Positions 53,577-64,000 of a stretch of 64,000 nucleotides of DNA are shown piece by piece. The position numbers and the translations under genes are program-made. How positions within the stretch are numbered: position 1 is the stretch's first letter; each line of letters opens with the position of its first letter. The stretch spans positions 329,509 through 393,508 of the forward strand of contig JAJVDF010000208.1 in the NCBI GenBank assembly GCA_022410635.1, in the 5' to 3' direction. The notes under the pieces were generated by a model. The model was not told the DNA's origin. It made no database searches and saw nothing but the letters and a program-made list of their open reading frames with translations. Source of the stretch: Tretioscincus oriximinensis (Eukaryota; Chordata; Lepidosauria; Squamata; Gymnophthalmidae).

Positions 53577-56500
53577 TTTATTTGGTCCCAAGTGCAGTAA
53601 TCTTTTGAAAGAGTTTTTAAAAATGGCTTGACTGTAGCCTGGCATTGTGAAACCCTAGAAAAAACACATTTATTGGAATAACACTGCACCTGCATAACAT
53701 CATTTAATATACACCAATTAACTATGTGCTAATTTTCACATATTGACAAAATCTAGGTCCCCCCACAACCTCAGCCAGCCGGGTCGTGGGACTGCTATTT
53801 GATAAGATAAAAATCCTTCCAGCCCATATGATGGTGTCAAGACACTGTCTAGCCTACAGCAACTAAACCAAGGCACATGGAAATGTCTCTTGTATGTATA
53901 ATTCAACATTTTCAGACTTATGTACAGCCTTTACTGAGGGTCAATATTCAACAGGTATTGTCCATATTCTTTTTCGCCTTCCGTTCGATGGAGGACNTTG
54001 GCTAGAATCAGTGGTTCCCATGTCCTTTTGGACAAATCTGCAATAGAAATTTAAAAACATAGCATTTAAAACTGGGGAGATAAAGCAATAAAGATTCCGG
54101 TTGCTGCATCAGCACAAAGGAAAGGCACACCTTAAAATTGTGATAGATTTCCTTAAGTTCTGCAGATGTTTTGACCCTTGGTTTTTGCATTCTAGTCCTC
54201 AAACAAGGACAACAAGATGAAACAAGTTTCAGTGAGAGAAAAATCAAATGGAGCTTTTAAGGTCTCAAAGCCACAACTGATCAGGTAAGACAATGACGAT
54301 GTGCTTTAGTGTTTTGAAACATCATGTAGCAACTTGTGTGGGGAAAAATCTTCACGCTAATGTGTTCCGACTTTCCTGACAGAAGGGATAATTAAGAATT
54401 TATAGGCACAGCATACTGTGGGAGGAAATGATTTTATGGCCTCATTTTTTCATAGGGAAAAAGAACGGACTGTTTGGATCGGTTGGACCAATACGTACAC
54501 TGAGANGTGAACATATATGCTGAGATGTCTCTGGAATTTACTATCAGAACAAGTGGTGACGGCAACTAGACTAGGCTTGAGAAAGGGTTATAGAAATTCC
54601 CGGAGAAGGTGTGCATCAGTGGCTCCTAGAATGGATGCCTAAATATTGCCTTCAAGCTGGAAATACAGGCAGGAGAAAAGCCCTTTGCAGGGATTAGAGC
54701 ACAACCAGAAGCAAACTGGGCCAGTGCACGAAATGGGTTGCTGGATTAAATATGCTGTGGACTGATCCAGCTGGGCTCCTATTAGTTCATAGGAAGCATG
54801 TATCAATGACTAATGGAATGGGTGCATATTGCCTCCAGGTTGGAAAGACAGACAGGATTCCTCAAAATGTCATTTGAAAGGAAACTGAGCAGATTAAGAT
54901 TTTGCCTTTGTCCTCTACTTGAGATGCCCATAAGTATCTGGTTGGCCACTGTGGGAGGCACAATATTGGACTAATATGGGGCTACAGGCCATCAAATCAG
55001 AAGGCCTGTGTTTATGGAGGATAGATGTATCTATGACTAATGGAATGAATGCCTAAATGCTACCTCCAGGTTGGAAAGACAGACAGGTGGTATCTAGACA
55101 AAATATAAGAGAAACTCTTCTAGAGCAGATTCTAGCTCAAGTGGTCCACATGTTTTATCTCACACACAGGGAACATTTCTACTAGCCATTGGCATACCTA
55201 TCCTTCCTGAATATATACATACTTATACACACACACACACAAACCTGGCTATATGTTCTCAAGATCAAAATTACCTTTTGGGGCAAAGCATCTGCTGCTT
55301 CCAACGTTCGGGACATTAAGTGTTCCATTGCAAGCTGTTCTTCTTCAGAGAAAGGCGAAANCTAAGAGAAGGCAAACTTCATAAGAGGATGACTTAAGTT
55401 TCTGCCCACAGCATCAATCTCAGAATTAGTTTCTGTCCTGTCTAACTCGAAAGAAAATCAGCAGTAACTGCTGCAGTTTAGAAAAAAATCTGGGATATGT
55501 TCTAAGACACCCCGAAAGAGCAGGAAAGATTTGTTCTGCATCTCTCTCTTAACAAGAAGTTTTTAACAACAGTGGAGCAGATGTGAGGGAATGACAAAAA
55601 GGCTGGTCTCTTGCTTACCTCAGTTGACTGCCTTTGACTACATCTTTAGAATTTTATTATTTACATTTTAAGATTTTGTAGCCTAAGGTCTCAGGTTTAG
55701 GGTTACATTAGTTGATTCCACTGCATCTGAGGAAATGGACTTACTGGTAGTTTATAAAAAGCTCATGCTACCAACTTTTTTCTTGTCAAGTCCCTGAGGT
55801 GCTATGATATCTCCTTACTAGAAAATCAGTTGAACACATTCAGCATGAATATGGTTATCAAACAGGGTCCAGCATTTTTAACGACTGTAAAAATATAAGC
55901 ATTTTAACAGGGCAGCTTATGCACCATTTAATGAAATTCCAGACCCATTACAACTGCAATGCTTTGTTCTAACCCTAACCCTATCTTTAAGGATATATCA
56001 AATCGGAGATTTCAGCAGATCTGCATTAGGGAACACAGCAAGCTGTGGTGGACTCTGGATCCATATGAAGCCGATTTTCCACCAAAGGTTTTTCAAAGAT
56101 GAGAGACAGTCATGGAGGAAAGATTAATAACATTAATGTGAATGCTATTGATATGCAAGGAAATCAATAGTGAGCATTACCTCCATATTAGAATGCTGCT
56201 GGATTTCTTGAACCAGCTTCACCGTTTTAGCCAGAGTTGTGCGGATAGAACACATGGATTCCTGCCGCTCAATGGAAATCTTTTCTAGCTGCTCACACAA
56301 TGCTTTGTAACGGGATTTCACCACAGACAACTGTTGTATGATAACCAGGGGGTTTTCCTGTAATTTAAAGCAAGAATGTATATATACACTGGTATCTTCA
56401 AAAGAATTAAGAGCACCAAGAAAATATAAAAAGACAAGTTATCAGAATGGAAATTAGTTTAACCTCCTCTTGAGAGCTTTTATGCAATCTCTCAAGATGT

Positions 56501-56980
56501 ACAACTTAAAAGCGTTTATTTTCCATTCTTGCTTTCAAGGTCCAGATTTCACAGCCATACATTGCTACGTGATCTGAATTAATTATTCCAGTATCTGCTA
56601 TCTTTGAAATGTATGAAACCAAATGTTGCCTGGGCTTTTCATTGCTTCCCACCCCCTTTCATTCTGCTTGATTTCTCTTTGCCTATTCTGTAGCATAATG
56701 AAGCAAAGTAAACTACTACTTTCACATCTTTACAATCAACTGGAAATTCAATAGATGTGTAGAAAATTATAGATAAATCTCACAGCAGTTGATCCAAAAT
56801 TACACTCATATTTGTATCCATAGATACACATACTCCCCAAATGTCTTCCTAAAACCCATAACAAACCTACTTTAAAAGCAAAGTCAGTACCTCTTGAGAA
56901 AGTTCATCGGGAAGCCCTTTCATGATCTCAAACTCCAATACTGACTGAATGTAATCCAGATCAGATTCCGCCTTCTGGAA
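53577..56980 (-). CDS. SKA2: SKA2, spindle and kinetochore-associated protein 2 (exons 2 to end; exon 1 outside)
   Basis: SKA2 is a small helical subunit of the Ska complex (SKA1-SKA2-SKA3), which stabilises kinetochore-microtubule attachment in mitosis. Exon 2 (56891-56980), exon 3 (56181-56357) and exon 4 (55275-55361) are all phase 0 and collinear with human SKA2: FQKAESDLDYIQ, LSVVKSRYKALCEQL, ERQESMCSIRTTLAKTVKLV, LSPFSEEEQ. The 11-residue exon 1 is not found in the window; intron 1 runs off the right edge. The C-terminus differs from human and its last exon is tentative (54008-54037). Minus-strand AATAAA signals at 53669-53674 and 53577-53582 would end the transcript. Confidence 0.9.
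53669..53674 (-). terminator. SKA2: candidate SKA2 polyadenylation signal
   Basis: Minus-strand AATAAA about 335 bp past the tentative stop. A second lies at 53577-53582. Confidence 0.45.
54008..54037 (-). CDS. SKA2: SKA2 last coding exon (tentative)
   Basis: A good acceptor 'aatttctattgcag' precedes 54037. In the phase left by exon 4 the frame reads ICPKGHGNH then TGA (54008-54010). This gives a protein of about 138 residues if exon 1 is like human. Another frame of the same stretch is open for 35 residues (TWEPLILA ... GEKEYGQYLL) but would need a different phase upstream. Confidence 0.4.
   Translation of the reverse strand: MCPKGHGNH
54530..55095 (+). repeat. degraded CR1-like copies in tandem
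   Basis: Two to three old plus-strand copies with 'aatggatgcctaaatattgc', 'tccaggttggaaagacagac' and 'gctcctattagttcatagg'. They lie in SKA2 intron 4. Confidence 0.5.
55275..55361 (-). CDS. SKA2: SKA2 exon 4
   Basis: This exon is 87 nt and encodes (L/F/I/V)SPFSEEEQLAMEHLM then SRTLEAADALPQK. The first codon contains an N. Human SKA2 reads LSPLTKEEK here and stops 22 residues later; this frame has no stop and meets a good donor, AAG|GTAATT, so at least one more exon is expected. Confidence 0.85.
56181..56357 (-). CDS. SKA2: SKA2 exon 3
   Basis: This exon is 177 nt, 59 codons. It encodes ENPLVIIQQLSVVKSRYKAL, then CEQLEKISIERQESMCSIRT and TLAKTVKLVQEIQQHSNME. The heptad pattern fits the SKA2 coiled coil. 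Acceptor 'attacag', donor GAG|GTAATG. Confidence 0.94.
56891..56980 (-). CDS. SKA2: SKA2 exon 2
   Basis: This exon is 90 nt and encodes FQKAESDLDYIQSVLEFEIM then KGLPDELSQE. The first 12 residues are identical to human SKA2. Acceptor 'attttag', donor GAG|GTACTG. Confidence 0.94.
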
Positions 56981-57164
56981 CTAAAATAATAAAAAAGAAA
57001 TAATTCGGCAATATAGATTAGTTATTGATTCTTCTGTAGAAAGTGACAGATAAATGAAAAACATTTTGTACTACTTTGCTTCCCAGATGGGAATGGAGAA
57101 TTGTGCTACATATATCCTTTGTGAAGATGTATTTGTGAAAAAAATAAACATTATATAAAATTTA

Positions 57165-57490
57165 AAGTACGGATAGCTCAGTCGCTTAGGAATTCGTCTC
57201 TCGCCTGGGAGANNGGGTTTCGAAGCCCTGTGTNGGANGTGGGGAGGGNTGAGCACCTTCCACTAGCCTGTAGCTCTAGCCAACCCAGCTATTCGAAAGC
57301 ATGAATTGCNAGAAATTGCAACTGACTGNAAGTAGATACANGGGAACCACCAGAGCCTGGTGGGGAAGATAGAATGTGAGCCTTCGGGCAANATATATCC
57401 TTGTAAGCCGCTTTGAGTCCCTTTGAAAGGTGAGAAAAGTGGGGTATAAGAACCCAGTGCTTCTTCTTTCTTCTTTCTTCTTTCTTGTTC
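57165..57490 (+). repeat. tRNA-derived SINE
   Basis: The head 'tagctcagtcgcttagga' and 'gggtttcgaagccc' are tRNA-like A and B boxes. The tail is 'aaaagtggggtataagaacc' and CTT repeats. Several Ns inside. It lies in SKA2 intron 1. Confidence 0.75.
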
Positions 57491-59022
57491 TTCTTCTTAA
57501 TCTAGATCAGATCAACAAGGTTTCATAGAACCATAGTACCTTAGAGTAGCCATTTCCAAACCTTTTTAGAAGGTTAAAAGCATCCATTTTCCAGTCTAGC
57601 GCACAAGGTCCAGATTTCCTAGCCATGCATTACCACATGAAAGACCACTTCAGAAGGCACTTTTCTGTGGAACTCCAACTCTATCCCTAGGGGCTTACGA
57701 GTGGAATTTTTGCTTTAAAGAAANGGAAAAATAGGGAAGCTGGTACAGTACATGTTGAATATAACATCTTTTGGTATTGAAATTTGATTTCACAATAATT
57801 GAAATTAAGAAAAAATATCCTTTATGGTTTTAAATTTGATTTTTGAGCTTTTTTTATGCAACTCGTAGGAGGTTTTTGCAGAATCTATCAAGTTCTGCAG
57901 AACATAATTTGGGAACTGCTGTCATTGAGACTAACAGGAAAAAGATAGTATTATGAGCTTCCATGGATATACCCACCTGCCTGCATCTGGAAAGCTCATA
58001 ATTTCTATGTTTATCATATAACAAACATCCAGTTCCAACCACCTAAGAATCAGAAATATACTGCTCAAAACAATTAAGAGAATTACTTTAACATANACAA
58101 TTCCCAATATTCTGCAGCTGGCACTGATTACAAACAGTTGAATGCTAAGAATTTTAATTCAGAAACACCTGTAGTAAAGAACCATATACTGGATATAGCA
58201 CATGGGCCATGGATTTATTATAGTATTGTATTGTTAAGTATAATACTGGACCAATCAAACAATACTTACTGACATGCATTAGTCCAAATCTTTTATTTTT
58301 CCAATCTAAGAAAGGGCCTCTAAAAACAGAGGTGTCCCTTATCACATGTCAAAAAGGATTCAGTTAAGTATAATAAGCATTAAAGGACCCTCCTGCCTCT
58401 CATAGATATCTTTATCTCATTATTTCTACAGAAGTCGCTCTGATCTTCCCGCCTTCCCACTAAGCTAAAAGTGCCTTCCCATCAAAGGCACGTAATGCTG
58501 TCCTCATTCAATCACTCGTTTTTCTGAATCTCAAGCAATGGAATGACCCAATTATATGATGCAAAAAAAAAGCAATAGAAGAGCAGGCGTAGATGCCCAG
58601 TACAGCAATTTTCTTACTGTTCACTGACCTCTGTCAGGAAAGAGATCAAGAATTTGCTTCTTTCATTTTTGTTTCATGACTTCTTTCCCTCTTTCACCCT
58701 GAAGTCACATTGCTCCTGTTACCACTGGGAAGTGGTAGTAATGTTTTCTTTTGAAAAAGTGTCTCATTTACCAACATTTGCAACAATTAATCTCCGAATG
58801 TAAAGAGCACATGCATGTGTTATATGTACATTTTTCAACACTCATCTTTAGGATAAGGTTACCAGATCTGAGAGTGGCAATTTGAACCTTTAATACCTGC
58901 AGAAGAGTTTTTACCAGGTGCAGCTTTTAATACCTGCTGCACATGAGGGGAAATCACTTTTTCACACCCTTTAAAAGTGCATTGTTATCTGGTTATCCTC
59001 AGCCTAGAGCTGAGTGCTAGGG

Positions 59023-59320
59023 CACAAATGGCTCAGTCGCTTAGGAAATGGTCTCTCACCTGGGAGATGGGGTTTGGAAGCCCTGTGTGGGATGTGGGGA
59101 GGGCTGAGCACCTTCCACTAGCCTGTAGCTCTAGCCAACCCAGCTATTCGAAAGCAAGAAGTTGCAACTGACTGCAAGTAGATACATGGGAACCACAGCC
59201 TAGTGGGAAAGATAGAACGTCATCCTTTGGGCAAAATGCCCTTGTAAGCCGCTTTGAATCCCTTTGAAAGGTGAGAAAAGCGGGGTATAGAACCCAGTTC
59301 TTCTTCTTCTCCTTTTCCTT
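59023..59320 (+). repeat. tRNA-derived SINE
   Basis: Very similar to 57165-57490 and in the same orientation: 'atggctcagtcgcttaggaa', 'gctctagccaacccagctat', 'gcggggtatagaacccagtt'. It lies in SKA2 intron 1. Confidence 0.75.
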
Positions 59321-59514
59321 CTTGTCAAGATGATACCTTTTGAAGTGGGAGCTTATAAAGCGAGTCTACCTGGATGTTTGCAAGTTCCTTTTCAATCTTG
59401 CTACATGTGTGAAATTGACAAACAGACACATTTCAAGCACGCGCCACTTATGACCCTCTTGTGCAGTCTGAAATCCATGAAAGATACACAGAATTAAAGA
59501 GAAATCTTGTTGGT

Positions 59515-60330
59515 TCAGACCACAGCCCATTAGGACAGTCATGCATTCTGTCTTAAACAGTAGCCCACCAATTACTTCGGGACATCCCAAGCAGAAGGCA
59601 CTGGCAAAACCCTCACCTGCTCTCAGATTTTTCTGACCTGGAATCAGCATCTAAGCATCCATTCTAATAGCCTTTGAATGAAGAACATAAGAGGAGCCCT
59701 GGGGAATCAGACCGCAGACCATCTAGTATAGCTTTTCTGTCTCACATTGCACCTGGGCATCTCAATTAGGAGGANAAGAAATCTGCCTGTTGCTCCATCC
59801 CAGTGGCAGTATCGAAACATCCATCCTAGTTGCTATTGATACGCTTGGCTTCCATTAATTTGTATAATCCTGTCTTAAAGTTATCCAAGCTGCTAGCTAC
59901 CACGATCTTCTCTGGAAGTAAATTCCATAGACCAATGACGCTCTGGGTAAAAAAACCCATCCTACTTCCCCTTGTCAATCCTAACTATTCTGCCCATCAA
60001 CTTTAGTGTACCCTGGTTCTAGTATTGTATGATGGAGAAAACAAATTTTCTCTGTTCAACTTATTCAGTCACCTTATTTGTCTAATCCTTTCTTAAAGCC
60101 ATCCAGATTGGCTGCTGTCTCCACTATCTTCTGATAGTAAATTCCATAGACTGATTATGCTCTGGGTGAAAAAAATATTTCCCTTTGTTGGTCCTAACTC
60201 ACATATTCCCTTCTTGCTTTTAATGCAAAACTTTAAGTCCTTTTTGTTCACAGAAAACTTCAAAACCCAATGTTTCTTTTAACATTTTACCTATATTTTG
60301 TTTGTTCTTTTTGGTTTAATGATTGCTATT
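59515..60330 (-). repeat. CR1 LINE, 3'UTR and part of RT frame
   Basis: Reversed copies: a degraded one at 59515-59665 and a longer one from about 59680. The longer one carries the 3'UTR ('tgttgctccatcccagtgg') and the end-of-RT part ('tggaagtaaattccatagac' twice, at about 59915 and 60135), suggesting a duplicated or second copy. Confidence 0.7.
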
Positions 60331-61239
60331 TTCACCTCAAAGTGGGGCCCTGTTAATGATAACACTACATCATAAGGTTTCAGTCAGACGGGGCAGCACT
60401 TTGGACTACCGGAATCAAATCAGAATTTCTTAAAAGCTGCGGTTGAATCTGTGAAGGAGAAAGAGAACAAACTGGGATCCCTGTGCAAAAACTACTTGCA
60501 AGACTTTTGTGCACATAGGTATACATAATTTTGTTCTCTGCAGTGTTTTAAAGCTGCAAAAAATACTACACATTTTGTCCGTATGTAATTGCAGCATTTT
60601 TAAAAAGAATATAGCCTCTGGATACTGCTCTTGAATAAATTAAATTGCTACTTTACCTCAAATGAACAGAGACCTGCCAGAGAATTAAGCAAGATGTTGG
60701 AATTCGTTTCTTTTAATTTTACAGTAATTAATATGGTCTACAGTATGCAATACTCTGGTGCGTGCATAAATATTATCATAAATATGCATTGGACAACAAA
60801 CATTAGGTGGAAGTCAAACATCAAATGCCTGAATAAAGAGGTGTATCTTAACCAAAGACCTAAAACAATGAAAACCCTGGTTAGAAAGCTTCAACAAAAT
60901 GGGTCCACAACAAACAAGTCCCTCTTCCAAAGGTGTAGTTTTTTTGAGTCAGGAAGCATAGTTAAATAGCTTCTTCTTTCTGCCCACTGCAGCAACCTGT
61001 GACACTCTCAACTTCTGAAGAACGAAACTTTGCTTTAGGAGCCAAGAATTTGTAGGCCAAGAGACAGACCACATTTCTTACTGGCCCTCAACTGCAACCA
61101 CAAAATAAATGGCCAAATAATTGGCATCTAGCACAGTTCCTTTTTGGATAAAATGTCCCCCACTCTTCTAATTCCTTCTTCTCTTAAGCTGGAGAAATGA
61201 GGGGCTAAAAGGCTATTTTGGGCTTTAAAGAGACACCTG

Positions 61240-61580
61240 TCCGTCTGCACGTGTGGGAAGGGGACCGTAGGTGGGAAAGAAGAAAGAAGATCCATCCCTT
61301 TAATGTCTGAGACGAGGCTTCCCTCTGGTCAGGTGTATCCCACGTTGCTTTGCGGGGCCGAATGCCGATTGGTGGATAGTCGCTGTTATTTCCCCCTCTG
61401 CTCATCCGTTGGTGCAACAGCAGGACATACGCAGGGAAAAAGCAGGTTTCAGGCGGCCCCCGCCATGAGAACTGGAAAAACCGTCTCTCATTAAACCCGC
61501 AGAAAGGCANGTTTGTAGCAACTGCGTCTCCACAACTCGCCATTACATCTGCAGGAGGCACCAATCCTGCATGTGCCTGC
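61240..61580. promoter_or_regulatory. CpG-rich block in SKA2 intron 1 (function unknown)
   Basis: About 17 CpGs in 340 bp in an otherwise CpG-poor, AT-rich region. It contains an inverted CCAAT box (gattgg at 61367-61372). It could be an internal or alternative promoter. No SKA2 exon 1 or PRR11 exon could be read in it. Confidence 0.3.
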
Positions 61581-61589
61581 AGCCTTCTT

Positions 61590-62110
61590 TTTTCCTTCCC
61601 AGTAATTTTTATTGCTATATAAGCTTCCAAATATATATATATAAAACTGTTATTTCATATATCCAGTATTACCTTAAACAATATTCTCTCTGTGTGTGTG
61701 TCAGTCTAAGCATGGACCTCATAATCCATGTAATCTTAAAATGTACTTCATTACATTCANTAGCTCATGGCTTCCCCATCTATATTTAATCCATCTCCCT
61801 ATGTTGCCTACATTCCCTTTTTTCTCTAACAATCTATCAACAGTCGTTCCATAACAGGATTCATAATCTATTTTGTCTTATCCTTCCATCCTAATATGAT
61901 GACTGCCTAGGTGGCCATTATTAATGGATCAATAAGGTATTTATCCTTTTCATGGAACCACTGATCCCATAAGTTTCAATGCACACATAATTCCTTTGTC
62001 ACATTTATTTGGTATCCTAACACATCAATTATCTCATTGCTCATTCAAATCCAGAAGTACTGGACCTCTCCACCCTGCCACCACATATGGATGTATGATC
62101 CCTGCCNTTC
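61590..62110 (-). repeat. L1 LINE fragment
   Basis: Minus-strand translation near 62055-62100 reads HMWWQGGEVQYFW, the typical C-terminus of L1 ORF2 (H.WW......FW). AT-rich 3'UTR-like sequence follows to about 61590. Stops break the frame. Confidence 0.6.
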
Positions 62111-62119
62111 ACAGCTATG

Positions 62120-62515
62120 TCAGTAGCAAGGTGAAGCAACCCTAACCCAATTCAAGGTACTCTATGCTTAACGTACAAGGCTCTAAATAACTTGGGCTCC
62201 CAAATGTCTAAACACCTTAAGATCTACAGAAGAGGCCTTTCTGCTTCTGCCACTACACTTAGAAGCAAAGGGGATTGGAATCTTGGACAGGGTCTCCTCA
62301 GTGGTGCCGAACAGACACCAGAATAGCCACCCCCCTTGGAGATGCAGCTCTTTAACCAACCTCTTTGGCTGAAAAGAAAAATACTTTCTCTATCCTAGTT
62401 TTAGCCACTCTTTAAATACATCAATTTTGCATCTTGTTTTTAGAGTTGTTAAACTGCCCTGAGATGCTTTGAGTACAGGGCGAGATAGAAGCGTAAATAA
62501 ATAAACAAAATTATT
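62120..62515 (+). repeat. non-LTR retrotransposon 3' region
   Basis: 'acccaattcaaggtactcta' to 'gtacagggcgagatagaagc' with a 'gtaaataaataaac' tail. This is the pattern of an L2/CR1-like 3' end. Confidence 0.5.
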
Positions 62516-62769
62516 ATACATATCAGCTAACTAACATGGTGTTCTATACGACCAAATTAACAAGAATTATACGATAGTATTAACGATTTCATTTGCAGTC
62601 TAGCATTTCTCTTGTTCTTCTCATGATTTAACCTTAACTCCAGAGCTTTTGCTTGTGGGTACCACACAGTGGATTCTATCAGCAGTACAGAAAGAAATCC
62701 CAATGTCCTCTGCAGATCAGTTCGTTCCTGACGTTTTGGAGAACTGGTATAAAGCACCGTCGGTTCTGC

Positions 62770-62850
62770 TTGCAAGTGCTTTGACAATACTATTGCACTG
62801 CTAGTTTGGAAGTACAGTAGTGCAATGAAGTCAGAGCCCCTGTCAGCAGT
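62770..62850 (-). ncRNA. MIR301A: mir-301a precursor
   Basis: The minus strand of 62778-62800 equals mature miR-301a-3p over all 23 nt (seed AGTGCAAT, 3' end TTGTCAAAGC). The opposite arm, 62816-62837, matches human miR-301a-5p except for one base (a T to C change inside CTGACTTCATTGCAC). The arms pair across a 15-nt loop. In mammals this miRNA lies in SKA2 intron 1 on the SKA2 strand, as here. It belongs to the miR-130/301 family that represses many TGF-beta and PTEN pathway mRNAs. Confidence 0.96.
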
Positions 62851-63261
62851 GTGGTGGTTCAAGATATAGAAGTTTGTGGGATAGCAGCAAATGCTAAAGA
62901 ACAATCAATTAACCCTCTGAATGGTAATGGCTGAGCAATAAACCCTTTGCAGATCACTGCACAGGTAGAATTTTACCAAAAGTGTGCAGTATTTCCATCC
63001 TCCCAAATTAGGGTTGGGGGAACCTTTTACCTACATGATACCTCCAACACACACTTTCTACAAGCAAGAATACAGATGAAACATGGAAAGGCCTTAAATT
63101 CGGTGTGCGGAGATCAAGAATTAAGTACTCTATGCTAGAAAATATTAGAGGGAAAGCTATTAAAACAGCTTTCTTTCTATAAAGAAGCAGCTGAGTGTCT
63201 ACTTTTTAAAGTCTAAAGACACCACCCTTTCCCTCCACGTCGCTGATTGGTTGACTGAGCA

Positions 63262-63345
63262 TTGCTGGCCAATGCCCTTTTAACATTGCACTGCTTTTTG
63301 TGCAAGCTCACTAGTAGTACAACATAAAAAGGGCAGTGGACAGAT
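63262..63345 (-). ncRNA. mir-130-family precursor
   Basis: The minus strand of 63272-63293 is identical over 22 nt to vertebrate miR-130a-3p (CAGTGCAATG, then TTAAAAGGGCAT). The 5' arm, 63313-63334 (GCCCTTTTTATGTTGTACTA plus CT), pairs with it across an 18-19-nt loop. It lies about 480 bp upstream of mir-301a on the same strand and is likely co-transcribed. From position it may be the mir-130c type known in non-mammals; which paralogue cannot be decided from the mature sequence. Confidence 0.93.
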
Positions 63346-64000
63346 ACTTCTTGCCATCCAGAAAGGCTGCAGCTTGATAAATCCATCACAGATGCTTCTC
63401 TCTGCAAGGAAAGAGTCACGGTACTTAAATGTAAAAGAAACACAGCAAGAACAAAAGCTGTCCCTATGAAACATTGCTTTTGNTTAAAGCACATCAGTCT
63501 TTATTTCAAAAATCACCTTTCATCAACACCATTTTTCCCCGAACACCATTTTGTAAGTCATTTTCAAGTATTCATGTTTAAATCAATGTTCTGTGCAGCA
63601 TAAGAATTAGATTTTCTTATATTAAGAAAAAGTACCTGAAATATATCTCTAGATTTACACCTGCTTTGCATTAAAAAAATGGAATTAAAAAGATTATGGC
63701 AGAAGCGTCAGGCAGAGTGCTCTATATTCTCTTGCACAATATAGGTGCCACCATAAAAAAGGCCCCTTTTTTAGTAGGGGAATTGAAAAACAGCTTTCAA
63801 ATTATACATAGGATGTTTCAATAGTTGGAAATACCTGCCTGATGTCAAAATGCTAAGTCGCATCAGACCTGATTCATGCTGTAGTTGAAAAGAGGAACAC
63901 TAAGGCTGATTGGCACATGGTCTTCTTNTGTTCCAGAAAGTAGTCAGACAAAGTAGTCAGAGGTACCAGATAAAATCTGAGGTTTACACCTTTAATGGCT

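Larger units (their letters stand above)
56981..64000 (-). other. SKA2: SKA2 intron 1 (partial)
   Basis: This stretch runs from the exon 2 acceptor to the window edge. It hosts two miRNA hairpins, two similar SINEs, CR1 and L1 fragments and a CpG-rich block, listed separately. I find no sequence resembling SKA2 exon 1 (MEAEVDKLELM in human), so it should lie beyond 64000. At 63350-64000 nothing is recognised. Confidence 0.6.

Noticed and set aside
54131..54195. Possible extra SKA2 exon (minus strand, MQKPRVKTSAELKEIYHNFK)
   Set aside because: It has AG and GT borders but its open frame needs a phase-2 entry, while SKA2 exon 4 leaves phase 0. In phase 0 it meets a stop.
61205..61630. 141-codon minus-strand open frame
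   Set aside because: It matches no family, contains an N, has no supporting splice sites, and runs from the CpG-rich block into an L1 tail; openness is explained by local GC content.
63700..63760. Possible third miRNA (word ttgcacaatatagg, like mir-454)
   Set aside because: It lacks the full seed-arm match and a pairing arm; only a short resemblance.

Overview
This is vertebrate nuclear DNA from a draft assembly: it has scattered single Ns and one 141-base gap. I read it as a squamate reptile (lizard or gecko). The protein-coding exons are sauropsid-like. The interspersed repeats are a squamate mixture: CR1 LINEs, tRNA-derived SINEs, BovB/RTE-like pieces, an L1 fragment and Penelope-like foldback elements. 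The species cannot be fixed from sequence alone.

The gene content is the conserved block PPM1E - TRIM37 - SKA2, as on human 17q22. (1) 1-14181, plus strand: the 3' part of PPM1E, a PP2C-family protein phosphatase. The end of a large intron 1 is followed by six coding exons (6834-14181) and a 3'UTR of roughly 2 to 3.6 kb. (2) 18724-51041, minus strand: the complete TRIM37 coding sequence in 25 exons, about 991 codons (RING, B-box, coiled coil, MATH, acidic and serine-rich tail). It starts in a CpG island at about 50.86-51.65 kb. PPM1E and TRIM37 are convergent, with candidate polyadenylation signals on both strands between 16.2 and 18.2 kb. (3) About 53.56 kb to beyond 64 kb, minus strand: SKA2, with exons 2-4 clear, a tentative last exon, and exon 1 off the right edge. 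Its first intron carries two miRNA hairpins on the same strand: mir-301a and a mir-130-family member.

All exon calls were made by translating both strands and checking that splice sites and codon phase agree from exon to exon. The TRIM37 chain keeps phase through all 25 exons.

The rest is introns and repeats. The more unusual items are: a TRIM37 terminal exon whose in-frame stop overlaps a splice donor, so that spliced and unspliced forms both end in arginine-stop; a Penelope-like element with a GIY-YIG endonuclease reading frame between inverted arms; a hairpin derivative of it 40 bp from a TRIM37 exon; a 0.7-kb hAT-like element; and a 155-158 bp tandem array next to the TRIM37 promoter. 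I found no convincing wholly new biological system. The most informative signals are the miRNA cluster composition and the TRIM37 3'-end design.
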